From positions 360,861 through 424,860 of the forward strand of contig SAUG01000046.1 of the NCBI GenBank assembly GCA_011316305.1: a DNA stretch of 64,000 bases. Direction: 5' to 3'. Positions 31,862 through 42,876 of this stretch are shown piece after piece; the first letter of the stretch is position 1, and the number at the start of each line of letters is the position of its first letter. The notes under the pieces were generated by a model. The model did no database searches and was not told the DNA's origin. It saw only the letters and a program-made list of their open reading frames with translations. This stretch comes from Rusavskia elegans. Taxonomy: Eukaryota; Ascomycota; Lecanoromycetes; Teloschistales; Teloschistaceae. Made by a program: the position numbers and the translations under genes.

Positions 31862-33404
31862 ATGTCGACCACCAAAGCGAGTTCTCATGTCAACCTCGTC
31901 CTTGTACGTAGCTAACCGAGCGGGTAGGAACACCAAGTCGTCAGGCCCCAGAGTCAGCATCGGCTGTCCGCTTCGGCCACCCCTGCGTCGAACCTTCCGA
32001 TCCGTCATCAAACATCGAGACATCACTCTCACTCCGTCTCTCTGGGAACCCTCAACCCCACCCACCGGGTGACTCGACGCAAGAGCATGACATCGACTGG
32101 TGCCAATGCCGCTGCAATAGCTGCAGCCTTGAACGGATCCGCTCAGCAAATACCACAGCACAATCGACAGAGCTGGACCTTGAAAAGTACCGGTACCGTA
32201 CGGGCCTCCGACCCGACCCTGAAGAGTGGGAGCAGTCTCAATCGCAACGAAACATATGTCGATGATGATGACGACGTGATGCAAGATGACGATGCCGTCA
32301 CGGACGGCATGCCAGATGGTCGTGCAGGTAATAGTGCCTCGAAGGCGCGAACGAGGCGTGCCAGCGAAGGGGCCTACCTGTCGAAAGGCGAAGGGAAAAG
32401 AGCGAGTGGGGAATTGAGATGCGAAAAGTGTGGAAAGGGTTACAAACACAGCAGCTGCTTGACTAAACATCGGTCAGTCCCCTGTGTTTCACTCTTACCT
32501 ATTGGACTCCATCAACTTGCTGCCGCCATCGCCAAACGAGCAATCTACTCGAGGCTTGGCGTTTGTGAAGATGGAGTCGAAGCATTCTTGATCCCCACTA
32601 ATATCGGCGTATAGATGGGAGCACACACCGGAATGGTCCTATACATCCAAACTGCTCATTTCGAAGCATCAGCAGGTACAGTTACTCGAAGCTGCCTCGG
32701 TCCTCGTAGGAATGAACCAGGACGAACCATTTCCCCCTGACACCGCCAAGACAATCGAAAGCGACCAGTCCTCGGCTTCGCCTAATATATCCGCCACCTC
32801 CGAGCTGCATGACGATGACATTAGCTCGGCGGAGACCACACCGCCTCCCGTGAACGAAGCGTCGTATTTCCACGACAGCTTCAGCACGGTACGGACCAAG
32901 CGAAACAGCGGTACCAGCTCTGCGTTCTCACGATCGTACCAGTCCGCGCCTTCGTCTTCCTTCTTAGCTGGGAGTATCCCCTCAAGCTCCTGCGGGCACC
33001 ACTATCCCAATCAGCGGCGACCATCGACCTCAGGAGTGGCTTCGGCGACTGTAGACGAAGACGAGGCTAATCTGGCGGCAGCTGTCCAATCGCTGTGCAG
33101 CTTCGGGACCCCACGCACCGGTCCCGTTCATCTTCCTGCAGATGTCCCTCCCGTGCCTCCCCTCCCGGCACAATATGCAGGCCAAAATATCAACAGGCTC
33201 TCTGCTAATATCATGGCGCCAACGCCCTTTGAATTTGGGCTACCGCCAGTAGCGACCCAACGAACATCGAACGAACGAGGATCAAGACCTGTATCGAGCC
33301 ACAAGGCATCTTACAACGATGACGACGATGCGGAACAGCTTTCGAAGCATCATAACCGCACTGATGACGACGAAGACGGCGTGTTCGGGCGGATGGACGA
33401 ATAA
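31862..33404 (+). CDS. Single-finger C2H2 transcription factor
   Basis: Three exons (31862-31903, 31952-32472, 32615-33404), 450 residues. Residues of about 40-60 (HSVSLGTLNPTHRVTRRKSM) are a block I remember from related fungal C2H2 proteins. An acidic patch follows (YVDDDDDVMQDDDAV). One canonical C2H2 finger, CX2CX12HX3H, lies at about 171-191 (CEKCGKGYKHSSCLTKHRWEH), followed by the conserved TPEWSYTSKLLISKHQQVQL. The rest is Ser/Pro-rich and acidic. The 142-base second intron interrupts the finger between its two zinc-binding His. The start at 31862 with donor GTACGT and acceptor at 31951 joins the conserved block in frame. Likely a nuclear regulator; targets unknown. Confidence 0.85.
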
Positions 33405-34154
33405 ATGTCAAAATCTAACCGACTGCACGGTTACGCATGCATAGCCAACGGCGATCAATTTCTATCCGGAAATACGGGCAGCACCTAACTTTTTTTTCGA
33501 ACGATTTTATCATGTTGGTTATTGTCTGTTCCTTTACCCCTTGTATCTCCGCAAATCACATGGCGCTCCTGGTCTCCGCAACCTATTCCCAGCACCGAAG
33601 AGTGGCCACTATCGGCGTGGCCATGAGGTTAAAGTGGGAATCGGGTCTCGAGCGTTGAGCGATGGTCGTCATTTTTGTAGAATTCGTCACACGAGGAGAA
33701 TTTGAGGATCATGTAATCACGTTACAGAAGGACGAGGATGAGGTTGGAAATATGATTACAACAACGAAATAAAGTTTTTCTTTACATGGTTTTTGAGCAC
33801 GTTTGTTATTGGGGCTTCCCCCCCTCCATAAAGTACAATTCCTTTTTGGTAACATCGAATTTCGATCTTGCTACTAAATCCGACAATTCTCTCCACCCGT
33901 GCTGACGAAGGCGGAAAGAAAAATAAGAAGGTTGCGGGTTTTGCTGAAGTGAGAGAACTGAGGATGTAACCTTGACTTCATGATATCCTTCCTTTCCCAC
34001 GTGGTGATTTCGAATTCGAGGTGAATATATTGATGTTGTCTTATAAAGAGAAGAGAAGGGGAATAAAATGGATTGGGAGTGCGAGGGAATATAGGTAATA
34101 GGGTGGAGGATTTACTCTGTATGTGTGTTATTTGCTGGGCCTCGTTTGTTTGCA

Positions 34155-34189
<35 letters not shown>

Positions 34190-34531
34190 GTAATACATAT
34201 GTGAGTGAGGAATATTGAATACAAATATGCTGGAGGAGAGAGGTATAATCTGCACGATGCGGTAAAGGGGAAGTTCGTTTGCCGATTGTAGACAACGAAA
34301 CGCAGTGTTCAAAATGGCCTCTTCTCTTTTCTTTTGATAGATTGTGGCTTCCATAATCCACGCCCTTTTTAGACATGGATAAATTCATGGAAAGGAACCG
34401 TAAATGCATAGCCGGTTGAAAAGTCGAGAGACATATGCGTCAATAGCCGCTACCACGACCATCATGAACCGCGCTAACGATTTCCATTATTTCGTTTCCT
34501 CCAATACCATCTCCTTCTTTAGGCATACAGG
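33405..34531. other. Convergent intergenic region with (CTTT)n microsatellite
   Basis: It lies between the 3' ends of the C2H2 gene (+) and ATG29 (-). About nine CTTT units lie at 34154-34189. The open frames here are low-complexity products of that repeat and of AT-rich 3' sequence. No gene seen. Confidence 0.6.
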
Positions 34532-36002
34532 TCACAAATACCGCGACCTCAAAGCCTGACTGATCGTACTCATCCTACTCGCCACGCCCCCCTGATTCAT
34601 CTCATGCGCCAGCGCCTCTTCCAGTGCACTCTGTGTTACGCTCGCATCATCGAGATCACTGAAACTACTCCCCATGCTCGGTGTACCTTCACTCCCATCT
34701 TTGACGACACGGCGTTGGCGAGGTGAGAGCGCTGAGGCGGGTTCGTTGGAATAGTGATGGGGTGGAGATGCGGGGTTTTGGTACGGTGGTCTCGAGGGCT
34801 TTCTGTGAGTTTGCGATGATTGGGCTGAGGAGGACGACGATGTAAGTGCTGCTGGTGGTGCTGGAGTGGATAAATTGTTGGAGGAGGAGAATCGTGGAGC
34901 TGTTCGAAGGGTAGCGCTGGGATCGTTGGCTGTATTCACTGTGGATTGCACAGTAGGTTTGGGGTCGGAGAAGGGCAGGAAGGGCGGCGAGTCAGCGTCG
35001 TCTTCGTCTGCGTCGGATAGGGGACCAAGAGGCGCCTTGGGGTTGGTATGTCGCGGCCGACGCATGTATGCCCGACTTCGAGATAACGGTGGAGCTGCTT
35101 CCGATTCCGATTCCGAAGAGCTTGAGTTGTCGGCTTTGCTCGATGGACTTTTTGGCGATTCGCTCAAAAACGGCTTGTCTTTTTGTGTTAGATCTGAAAG
35201 TCTGCGCGATGCCTCGCGAGCTCTAGAGGATTGTATGGCTGGCAAAAGGGCTTCAGATGATGGTCGTTGGGCGAGAGTTGGCGAAGCTTTCTGTACTTGG
35301 TAGACTGTACTGGTGGAGGAGTTCCTTGACATCCGAGCGCCTAGCAGTATATAAATGCATGTCCGAGCCACGAAAATCCCCATGAAGCCTACCGCGAGCA
35401 GGGGGGGAGAATCCAACCGGGCTGCCTTCGCCTTGGGACACCGGCCTTTCCTTTTGGCGCATAGCAAGCGATGATGGCACCCGAGAGCCTTAGTAATGTC
35501 AGAACCTTGACGGCTGCTGTATAGTAAGGAGAACCTACCGCCACTGCTTGTTCTTGCCATCGCATGACCACCGGTAACACCGCTACCAGCAGCTGAGCTC
35601 GGCGTAGGAGACTGTGTCGTCAAAGAAGGCTTGCTGACTTTACGTAGTTGGGCTTTGACTTGAGACAGCTGCCGCTCGTAGAGCCATGCTGCTTGTTGAA
35701 GTAGGAAGGAGAGGTCAACATCGAATTGACTAGCTCTGATCTCCTCATTAGCCAGCCTAGTCAAGGCCCGTGAAGAGTAGATTCACCGACAATGCGTGCC
35801 CTGTGAGCGATCAGCATCTGAAATAGACGAGACAGCGAGGTGTGAGCAGACAGTCTATCTCCCGTCCCTTGGATGTCCGGGAGAGGATATCCCATAGGGT
35901 TTGATCCTTTGAGGAATCCCATCGTACAGGCGGAGGGTCGACAAAGTCACCACGAGGAAAAGGAAGGCGAACGAAGACTGTGAATTGGGGTTCTTGTGCC
36001 AT
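34532..36002 (-). CDS. ATG29: Autophagy protein Atg29
   Basis: Five exons (35852-36002, 35791-35800, 35539-35735, 35393-35488, 34532-35340) give 420 residues. The N-terminal Atg29 domain (about 1-85) reads FTVFVRLPFPRGDFVDPPPV, then WDILSRTSKGREIDW and LSFLLQQAAWLYERQLSQV. The remainder is long, Ser/Pro-rich and presumably disordered, with an acidic patch (SDADEDDADSPPF). Atg29 works with Atg17 and Atg31 to build the phagophore assembly site under starvation. The model needs a 10-base second exon (GGCACGCATT): with it, IDW-HALASQFDVDL matches the family and all phases close. A single intron there would leave the frame one base out. Introns are 50-55 bases. Confidence 0.92.
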
Positions 36003-36140
36003 CTATGATACTCGGAGCTGTGGGAGCTGCATTTTACGAATCTGATTGTTTGCTTGACGTTGACGCTCTTGGACCCTCCGGGAGATCCCCCACGTTTCGG
36101 CTCGTCCCGGCAGCCGCCACATACGCCACTCCACTTCTTA

Positions 36141-36633
36141 CAGTCGTATTCAAAACCCTCGGGCTAGGCAATATATATTAAATTCTATTACAACTAGGAA
36201 TTTTAAACTAAGTAAATTATAGATTTTAAAGATTCTAAAGAGGCTATTTTAAAAAGCCGAAAGGATAGATTAAAGACTATAATATATAGAAGTTCTAGTA
36301 GAAAACTTTATATATAGTTATAGAAAGTAAGTATTTTCTTTATAGTTTTATATTATAGTATACCCCGCCGGGAAACCTCTAAAAACGACTATAAATAGAG
36401 AGTTTTCGAATAACCGACAGGTTTTAAAAAAAATTTTCTAGCGATAATATTAAGAAAATTTAAAGAGATAGAATTTTAGTATCGACGAAGGTTTATAATT
36501 TATACTCTTTATATAATTTAGAAGTCTATTAAAGGCTATAATATAAGACTTTTAGGTTCTAGTTCGTGGTGGAATTTGATGTGTGTTGCCCAGCCCGACC
36601 CCTCCTGGAACTTCAGGGTTTTGAATACGACTG
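36141..36633. mobile_element. Tc1/mariner-type MITE, copy 2
   Basis: A 493-base element flanked by TA (36139-36140, 36634-36635) with the same termini as copy 1 and homologous along its whole length, but inverted relative to it. The left terminal repeat lacks about 17 bases present in the other ends: CCCT is joined directly to CGGGCTAGG. As in copy 1, one end is intact (GGGCTGGGCAACACACATCA on the minus strand) and the other plus the core carry TpA-rich, RIP-type changes. It lies between the promoters of ATG29 (-) and YAE1 (+). No transposase frame. Confidence 0.9.
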
Positions 36634-36864
36634 TACCTGTCTCAGAGTCAGGCTATCTGTCGGTGTTAGACAGAGCTTTGAACAGTGCGAATCAATTGAA
36701 TGATCCTATCAGAATCAGATATATTGTCTCCAACAAAAACGTCCATAGTATGGCTGCCGTATTACATCCATATCCAGCGCGGCGACTCAAACCTACCAAA
36801 TTCTCAAATCCACAAATGAATCCAACCCCCCATCAACGGTCCTAAAGGCAAACAGGACACAGCG

Positions 36865-37557
36865 ATGACCCACTCAACCCCATCCTCCACTCCTCCATCG
36901 AGCCCTCCCTCAGCATCTCCACCAACCAACAGCCTCTCCGATGTCTTCTCTGACTCCCCTCCCGCCTCTCCTTCCACTATGGCCAACACTCACCTTTCAG
37001 AACCCTCGGATATTCCCCGTCTCCGTGCGATCCACAGCACAGAAGGCTACCGCGAAGGTATCTCTCATGCCAAACATCAGGCGGCTCAGCCTGGTTTTGA
37101 CGAAGCCTATCCACTGGGAGCAATTATGGGCTTACGGGTGGGCTATATACTTGGGATTCTCGAAGGGCTGTGTAGTGCTTACGGGGCCAAAAAGAGGCAG
37201 AAAAGCGGTGATGGGGAGGTTGACGTCACGAGAGAGGACGGTCAAAGGTTCACGGATATGTTAGTGCAAGCGAGGGAAGATTTGAAGATCGAGAAGCTTT
37301 GTGGGCAAGCGTATTGGAAAAGTGATGGGATCTGGGCATATGAGGTTCAAGGCAAAGCAGGGGAAGAGAATGTCACTTTCTGGGAGGTAGCGGATCAGCA
37401 TCCTGTTCTACGGCAATGGTTGGGGAACGTAAGGGATGAGGTACGGAAGTTGGGTATCGGAAATGCAGAGGAGGGCTTTTCTGGCGTTGGGGAAGAAGGA
37501 GTATCTCGGCTGGAAAGTTTAGTAGAAAGTATCGAAGTGGGAGCAAGGGGGAGATAA
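36865..37557 (+). CDS. YAE1: Yae1, partner of Lto1 in Fe-S insertion into Rli1
   Basis: One exon, 230 residues from the ATG at 36865. Residues 1-40 are Pro/Ser-rich. The core at about 60-100 is the Yae1 repeat of glycines spaced four apart: EGYREGISHAKHQAAQPGF followed by EAYPLGAIMGLRVGYILGILEG, which is diagnostic (deca-GX3 motif). The rest is a charged helical region (TDMLVQAREDLKIEKLCG; SRLESLVESIEV). In yeast, Yae1-Lto1 bridges the cytosolic Fe-S targeting complex to the ribosome-recycling ABC protein Rli1. MITE copy 2 ends 230 bases upstream of the start codon. Confidence 0.92.
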   Translation: MTHSTPSSTPPSSPPSASPPTNSLSDVFSDSPPASPSTMANTHLSEPSDIPRLRAIHSTEGYREGISHAKHQAAQPGFDEAYPLGAIMGLRVGYILGILEGLCSAYGAKKRQKSGDGEVDVTREDGQRFTDMLVQAREDLKIEKLCGQAYWKSDGIWAYEVQGKAGEENVTFWEVADQHPVLRQWLGNVRDEVRKLGIGNAEEGFSGVGEEGVSRLESLVESIEVGARGR

Positions 37558-37788
37558 GTGGAGTTGAAGCCGTTTTGGTGCAAGAAGAAAGATGTGTAAC
37601 AGAAAGATGCGGATGTGGATCCCAAGCTTCAATGCATATGCAGGTCCTGCTTTTGGTAAAACGACCGAAACCTCCTTAGCCGGGTATCCAAGCCGTCAAT
37701 CATAACTCATACCCTGACGGGGAGATCAATGCGAAAGAGGAAGCCTCCTCCATCGTGCCAAATGCCAACCATTAAGAGCGTCCCTTCA

Positions 37789-38634
37789 TCAAGCAGATCT
37801 GCGTCGTGGCTTTTTGCGTCGTGGCTTTTTTCCCGCGCACAGCAAGGCGCGAAGTGGGTTCGAGATCCTTTGTCGGAATGGTCCTTCCTCACCCTCGCTG
37901 TCGCTTTCCCATACCGACTTCTCCTCCATGACTGGCGGCTTCGGCGCTTCTCGCTGGGGGACATATGTAGGCCAGGACTGCACTCGATCACCAACACTGG
38001 GCAAGAGGTCGTGAGTTGGGGTATTCCGTAATGGTGATGACGCCGGTGTTGTACAGACAGGACTTAAGATCGACGACCCCGTAAGGCCGCACTTTCTTGA
38101 TCGCATTGGCAAATCTTCGAAATACCTTGGGGAACTCGGAGAATGCAAGCGGCTTGTGGGCGGCGTCGGTGGAAGGACTTTGTCGTAGGGATATTGCGGC
38201 AGTGGTGAGAATGCAGCGACAGCCAAGGGGGATTTGTGCCAGGTGGAATACGTTTGCTCAGCCGGATCTAAGCTCGCGCACAGTGTGGTCTGACTGCTTC
38301 GTGACCGAGCTCGGGTAGAATTGCTGACGATTGTTGCATCATCGCCTTGGGTGTGACACGGAAGTAAAGGTTCATCGGGCAAGTATCGTTCTTCGTCCGG
38401 CCATGTTGGATTCTCGTAAGAAAAGCGCCGTGTGTGGTGTCGTTGAGATCCGGACCAGAGCCGGTAGTCTACGTACTTTAAGTCGCTGTGCTGGGGCGGG
38501 CAATGAGTCGATGTCTGGTACGGTGTAGAGGTCTCGGTCGAGGGCGGTGTTAGGGGTAAGTCCTTCGCTGGCGTTGGAATATCGGCCTTGCAAAGATCAC
38601 ATTGCGAGGATAAAAGGCTCTGAGATTGATCCAT
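37789..38634 (-). CDS. Uncharacterised Pro/Ser-rich protein
   Basis: One exon, 281 residues from the ATG at 38634. It begins MDQSQSLLSSQCDLCKADIP, with one CxxC that could bind metal but has no partner pair nearby. The chain is rich in Pro, Ser and Thr, with repeated PLTPPSTE / LPPTPPTS proline-directed phosphorylation-type sites. It ends in a strongly basic tail (AGKKPRRKKPRRRSA) that looks like a nuclear-localisation signal. There is no membrane segment or domain. It converges with YAE1 across 231 bases. Function unknown. Confidence 0.6.
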   Translation of the reverse strand: MDQSQSLLSSQCDLCKADIPTPAKDLPLTPPSTETSTPYQTSTHCPPQHSDLKYVDYRLWSGSQRHHTRRFSYENPTWPDEERYLPDEPLLPCHTQGDDATIVSNSTRARSRSSQTTLCASLDPAEQTYSTWHKSPLAVAAFSPLPQYPYDKVLPPTPPTSRLHSPSSPRYFEDLPMRSRKCGLTGSSILSPVCTTPASSPLRNTPTHDLLPSVGDRVQSWPTYVPQREAPKPPVMEEKSVWESDSEGEEGPFRQRISNPLRALLCAGKKPRRKKPRRRSA

Positions 38635-40186
38635 GGCTGTAGGGAATAAAAGGACAGGAAAGTTCAAGAGCGTAGAAATGCCGACAACTAGTTAATGCTA
38701 GAATCACGTTCAACGGGAAAGGTCTACAAGTGCGATGTTATGAATACAACGGTATCTCTGAAAGAACATTCCATTGTTTTTCCCCATGGGGAGCAATGCA
38801 GATTTGTTGTAGCGGATTCGTGCCAATACCGATCCTTGCATTACGCAGGAATGTAATTGCTTCCTCCAGGATCAGAGTTACAGAAGAGGAGAGAAGCATA
38901 GTACTGAGTCGAACCTTGGTAAATCAGCTGTAACTTACCTTACATTGTTGATCAAAGCAAGATGGCAAGTCCAAATTGGTGTACGTCGCCGAGTAAAGCC
39001 TGTACAACATTTAACTTTGATAGAGAAACACAAAGATAGTAAGCTATCTCATTTGGATGGATCGCTTTCGTCTGAAGTCGACCCAAACAGGATCGATCTT
39101 GCTGTGTGCGGTTGATGCGCCGGACGGCATCCAATGAGGAAGCAGAAACGACGAGTCTCATGGGTCTTCCTTGACCAATCCCTGGGCAGGCAACAGCTTC
39201 CGGTGACCGTTGAAAGTCGAGCGAGATACGACCCCGGACGAATGTTCTTTTGGACGTCGTCGCATGCTGCCTACTGTCATATCATCCAAGATTACACAAA
39301 CTTGGCTTCCCAGATGCAGAGATGGAGGAGAGCAGAAATCGATGGTCTCGAAGGGCAGATCCTTGCCATGCAGGGGTGGGGACGAAAACTGCCAGCGCAT
39401 TCGAGTCCAGCCACTTTTTTGCGACCTCCTGCGCAGTGGACTCGAACCATTGCTCATCGTCAATGAAGCAATCGACGGGCTCAAGAGCGATACCATGTCG
39501 TCATTGCTGTGCTCTCTCTCTAGGCATGGCAGACTCTTCTTCCAATGCGGTTTGACGATGCTCTTGTCGCGGTCATGATGGGCGCTCATGAGGCGGTTCT
39601 TCGACCTGCGATTCGCATTGCGACTTCATCCTGGGCCTAGAAGAGCTCGATAGCAACCGAAGATCTATCCCTGAGGATTGCGAAACTCCGTGTCATAGAC
39701 CTTGTTGGGCAGCAAAGTCGCTTTCCCTTGCTGGTCACACTTAGAGCGGACGCTGGTGATGAGCGGTGAGTGAAGGGGATGCGAGGTAGGCGACCACATC
39801 AACAGAGCCGCAATCGGATTATTGACATGAGACATCAAGGGACTCGGTTGATATTTTGGCAAGCAGAACCGGCGCTGCGACGGTGGAGCTCTCCGGGGCA
39901 AAACTTGGTGCAAGGGTGCGTGTACACCCAGCCATCGAATATATTCAAATCTCAACACCCAGCCACCACCATCTCTACCAACCACCCTCCAGTTACTGCT
40001 ATCCCTCAATTGCAACTCACACTATGCAGACTTTGTGTTCCTTTGCTCAAGCCCACCGTCGGCTCCAACCCCAGCCAAACCGACTGCTCTCTCAACCGAC
40101 TTGATACTGGTGATACCAGTCAAGCCCACCAAGAAGCCATTGAACCTGAACATTATATCCGACCTTTGCCTCTGGTACCACTCCAG
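38635..40186. other. Intergenic region with one weak ORF
   Basis: The divergent interval between the 37789 gene (-) and the 40187 gene (+). Apart from the doubtful frame at 39158-39589, I see only promoter/leader-type sequence. The first exon of the downstream protein must lie in the last few hundred bases, but I could not define it. Confidence 0.45.
39158..39589 (-). CDS. Doubtful short ORF
   Basis: A complete ATG-to-stop frame of 143 codons (MSAHHDRDKSIVKPHWKK, then NDDMVSLLSPSIASLTMSNG). The composition is compatible with a small Ser-rich, basic regulatory protein, but there is no domain. Overlapping plus-strand frames of 110-122 codons cover the same bases, so chance is a serious alternative. 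Confidence 0.3.
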   Translation of the reverse strand: MSAHHDRDKSIVKPHWKKSLPCLEREHSNDDMVSLLSPSIASLTMSNGSSPLRRRSQKSGWTRMRWQFSSPPLHGKDLPFETIDFCSPPSLHLGSQVCVILDDMTVGSMRRRPKEHSSGVVSRSTFNGHRKLLPAQGLVKEDP

Positions 40187-42876
40187 CAATAGCGCTGTTC
40201 CCCAGTCGCACAAGAACCATTGACCAATCCAACGAAATTTACGAACCTTATCCAACATCATTATCGCAACGCCAGCAGCGGCAGCAACAACCACCACCAT
40301 CCTTTGCTACACGTTCTCGCCCGCCACTTTCGAGCTCATCAGGAAGCACCCGCACTCTACGACGAACACCAAACTTCGAGCAGCAGGGCCGTCTCAGCCA
40401 ACGCCCACCCGTTGCAGGTCCGGGAGATCGTCCTTTGGACCCTGGTCAAGGGCAACCAGCTCGAAATCTAGAAGAGGAGGATCGCGGTTTCACAGTACCC
40501 CGTGATCCTAGGGAAGCTTCGCGAGAGTCTGCCTTTTGGCCCCAGAGAACCAATCGCATCTCCAGACGCACAGCTGCTGCCATCATCTATGCGCTCGAAG
40601 ACGCTTTACGAAGGCCTTATTCTTTCACACCGATAACCGCAGAGGAAAACGCCTCCATGGCCGACATCACCAGTGGAGCGCCACCCGCCAGCAATGGCCG
40701 ACCTCATAATGGCAGTTCTCGAACTGCGGGTGGAGCGATCCCCGTACCTCAGAATCCCAGCGAACGCGTTAGAACGCCAACTGATATCATGCGAGAACGC
40801 CGTGAGCGCGATGCTAGGAAGAAGGCAGCGAGTGAGAAGCAAAAGGAACAGGAAATTGCAGCACAACGACGCAAGCAGACCGAAGAAGCTGCCGCTGCTG
40901 GCGATGCGCCGGGTGAAGCTCGGACTCGAGAGCGCACCCATCGATCTTCGGGAGGCGCAACCGGCGCTCGAAATTCAGGCGGTGAAAATCCACCGCCAGA
41001 TGAAAGTGGCAGACGGCAGAAAGACAGGCATAGCGGCGGTGCTGCTACTACTCTGACTCCACTATCACAACCACAAGTCAACACGATATCCGGCACTACC
41101 CAGGGTGGGCAAACATCAAGTACCTTGCGAGACCGCGTACAGACTGCTAGCAGCGTTCCTCAGCCTGCAGGTACTCGACGGCGGGCGCAGTCCCAAGGAC
41201 AAACAGCACCTACTCAAGCCCCGGCACCCGCACCAGCGTCAGGGACCAGGGTAGTCTCTCAACCTCAGCCTCGGATACGGCAATCATCAACGGCTGCAGC
41301 GACAAATGCCACACAGACAAGACCTTCAGCAGCTGGTACGGCGACAGGGCCGCAGATTGCGCAACCATCAGCGCCGGGGTCCGGGTCACAACAACGAAGC
41401 ACGACTACTTCATCTTTTCCTCATGCCTTCGAAAGATGGGAAACACTGTCCTCTCATTGGGAAGGGCTCACGTCGTTTTGGATACGTCGCCTGCAGCAGA
41501 ACAGCGATGAGATCGACAAAAACCCTCTCAACTCACAGCTCGCGCGTCAAGTCAACGATCTATCCGCTGCAGGCGCCAACCTCTTCCATGCTGTTGTAGA
41601 GCTACAACGCCTCCGAGCGTCATCGGAGCGCAAGTTTCAACGGTGGTACTTTGAGAACGAAGCCTTCAAGGAGGAAGCAAAGGAAATTCGTGCGGGTCTC
41701 GAAGAAGAGCTTCGCCAAGAGAGAACTGCCAAGGCTGTTGCTGTCGCCGCTCTCACGAGGGTAGAAACGGACAAGAACGCCGCTTACCAGAACAGGAGCA
41801 CGGCTGAGCAGATGGTCAAGGAGATGAAGCGGGAGCTCCAAATATCTAAAGAAGAGGCCCGAAGGGCGTGGGAAGAATTGGGCCGGAGGGAACAGGAAGA
41901 ACGTGACCGGACTTCATCATTACGCAGCGGACAGCCCACACTTGTCGGCGGCGTACAAGTTGTTCCCATGACACAAGGTGGACAGAGTGGGCAAGCAAGC
42001 ACCAACCGGCCATCAACGAGGGAAGGTCCTGAAGGACGATACCTGCCCCCGCCATCCGCTCGCTCCGGCCACGAATCCGTGGAAAGTCCTATTCAAGGCG
42101 ACCTCGGATACACCACCTATGATCCCGCCCGTTCCGACACCGACACCGATCCCTTCACGGAAGGCGGCCGCATAAGAACAGGACAGACGACCATTCCACC
42201 TATGCCAACGACAATCCCCCAACCACAACCAACATCCAACGCATCAGCCGCCGCTCTTCAAGCCGCCCAGTCAGCCGCCCAACAAGCAAGCTCCAGCTCA
42301 GGAGGCACATACCTCCGCTACGGCCCCGCAGGAGCCACCCCCGCCCAAAGCCAACCCAGCCCATCCTTCTACCAACACGAAGGTTCCTCCCTTCTCCACG
42401 AACCCCCCCACCAGCAACAACAAGCATCGAGCGGCATGCGTGAAGCCGACGAACGCTCCTATGTCCCCTCCGTCCCTGACACCAGCAGCCAAGAAGAATA
42501 CGAAATGAACTCCAACGGCGAAATCCAACGCGACGATCTCGGCAACCCAATCCCCTACCGCGGAACCGACGATTTGGGCTCCGAAGATACGGATGAATAC
42601 GATGTCCAAGATCAATTGGATCGCGAACGCATACATGGGCAACGGTATGGATCTTCGGGCATTGCGGGCGTGGAATATGGTTCTGGTTCTACGTCGACGG
42701 TTGCTGGGGGCGGTAGTCAAGGAACGCAAGTGGCGGATTATAGTGGGAGTGGGTATGGGGCCGCGTCTGGGTGGGAGGCGGTGCCGAGACATCATCACCC
42801 GACGAGGTTGAGCGATGTCTTGGAGGAGGACGAGAGGACGAATCGGACGAGTCCTAGTCGGGCGAGTCAGCGGTGA
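40187..42876 (+). CDS. Large Gln/Ser-rich protein with central coiled coil; 5' end unresolved
   Basis: The frame is open from 40150 to the stop at 42874-42876, but contains no ATG before about residue 160. The start must therefore be in an upstream exon; ACTCCAG at 40180-40186 is a plausible acceptor. Over 880 residues are visible. A short conserved-looking block is ISRRTAAAIIYALEDALRRP. Low-complexity Gln/Ala/Thr regions follow. A globular or helical core is at about HAFERWETLSSHWEGLTSFW and NDLSAAGANLFHAVVELQRL. Next comes a long coiled coil (EELRQERTAKAVAVAALTRV; EMKRELQISKEEARRAWEEL) and a disordered Ser/Gly/Gln tail. I recall the core block from other Pezizomycotina proteins, all unnamed. 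No enzymatic motif; scaffold role is only a guess. Confidence 0.75.

Noticed and set aside
31820..32470. 216-codon minus-strand open frame
   Set aside because: It is antisense to exon 2 of the C2H2 gene, whose splice model and conserved blocks are clear.
33806..34409. Lys/Glu-rich minus-strand frames with repeated KKERKKERKK
   Set aside because: Produced by translating the (CTTT)n microsatellite; overlapping frames give the same composition.
34866..35303. 145-codon plus-strand frame
   Set aside because: Antisense to the Ser-rich part of ATG29.
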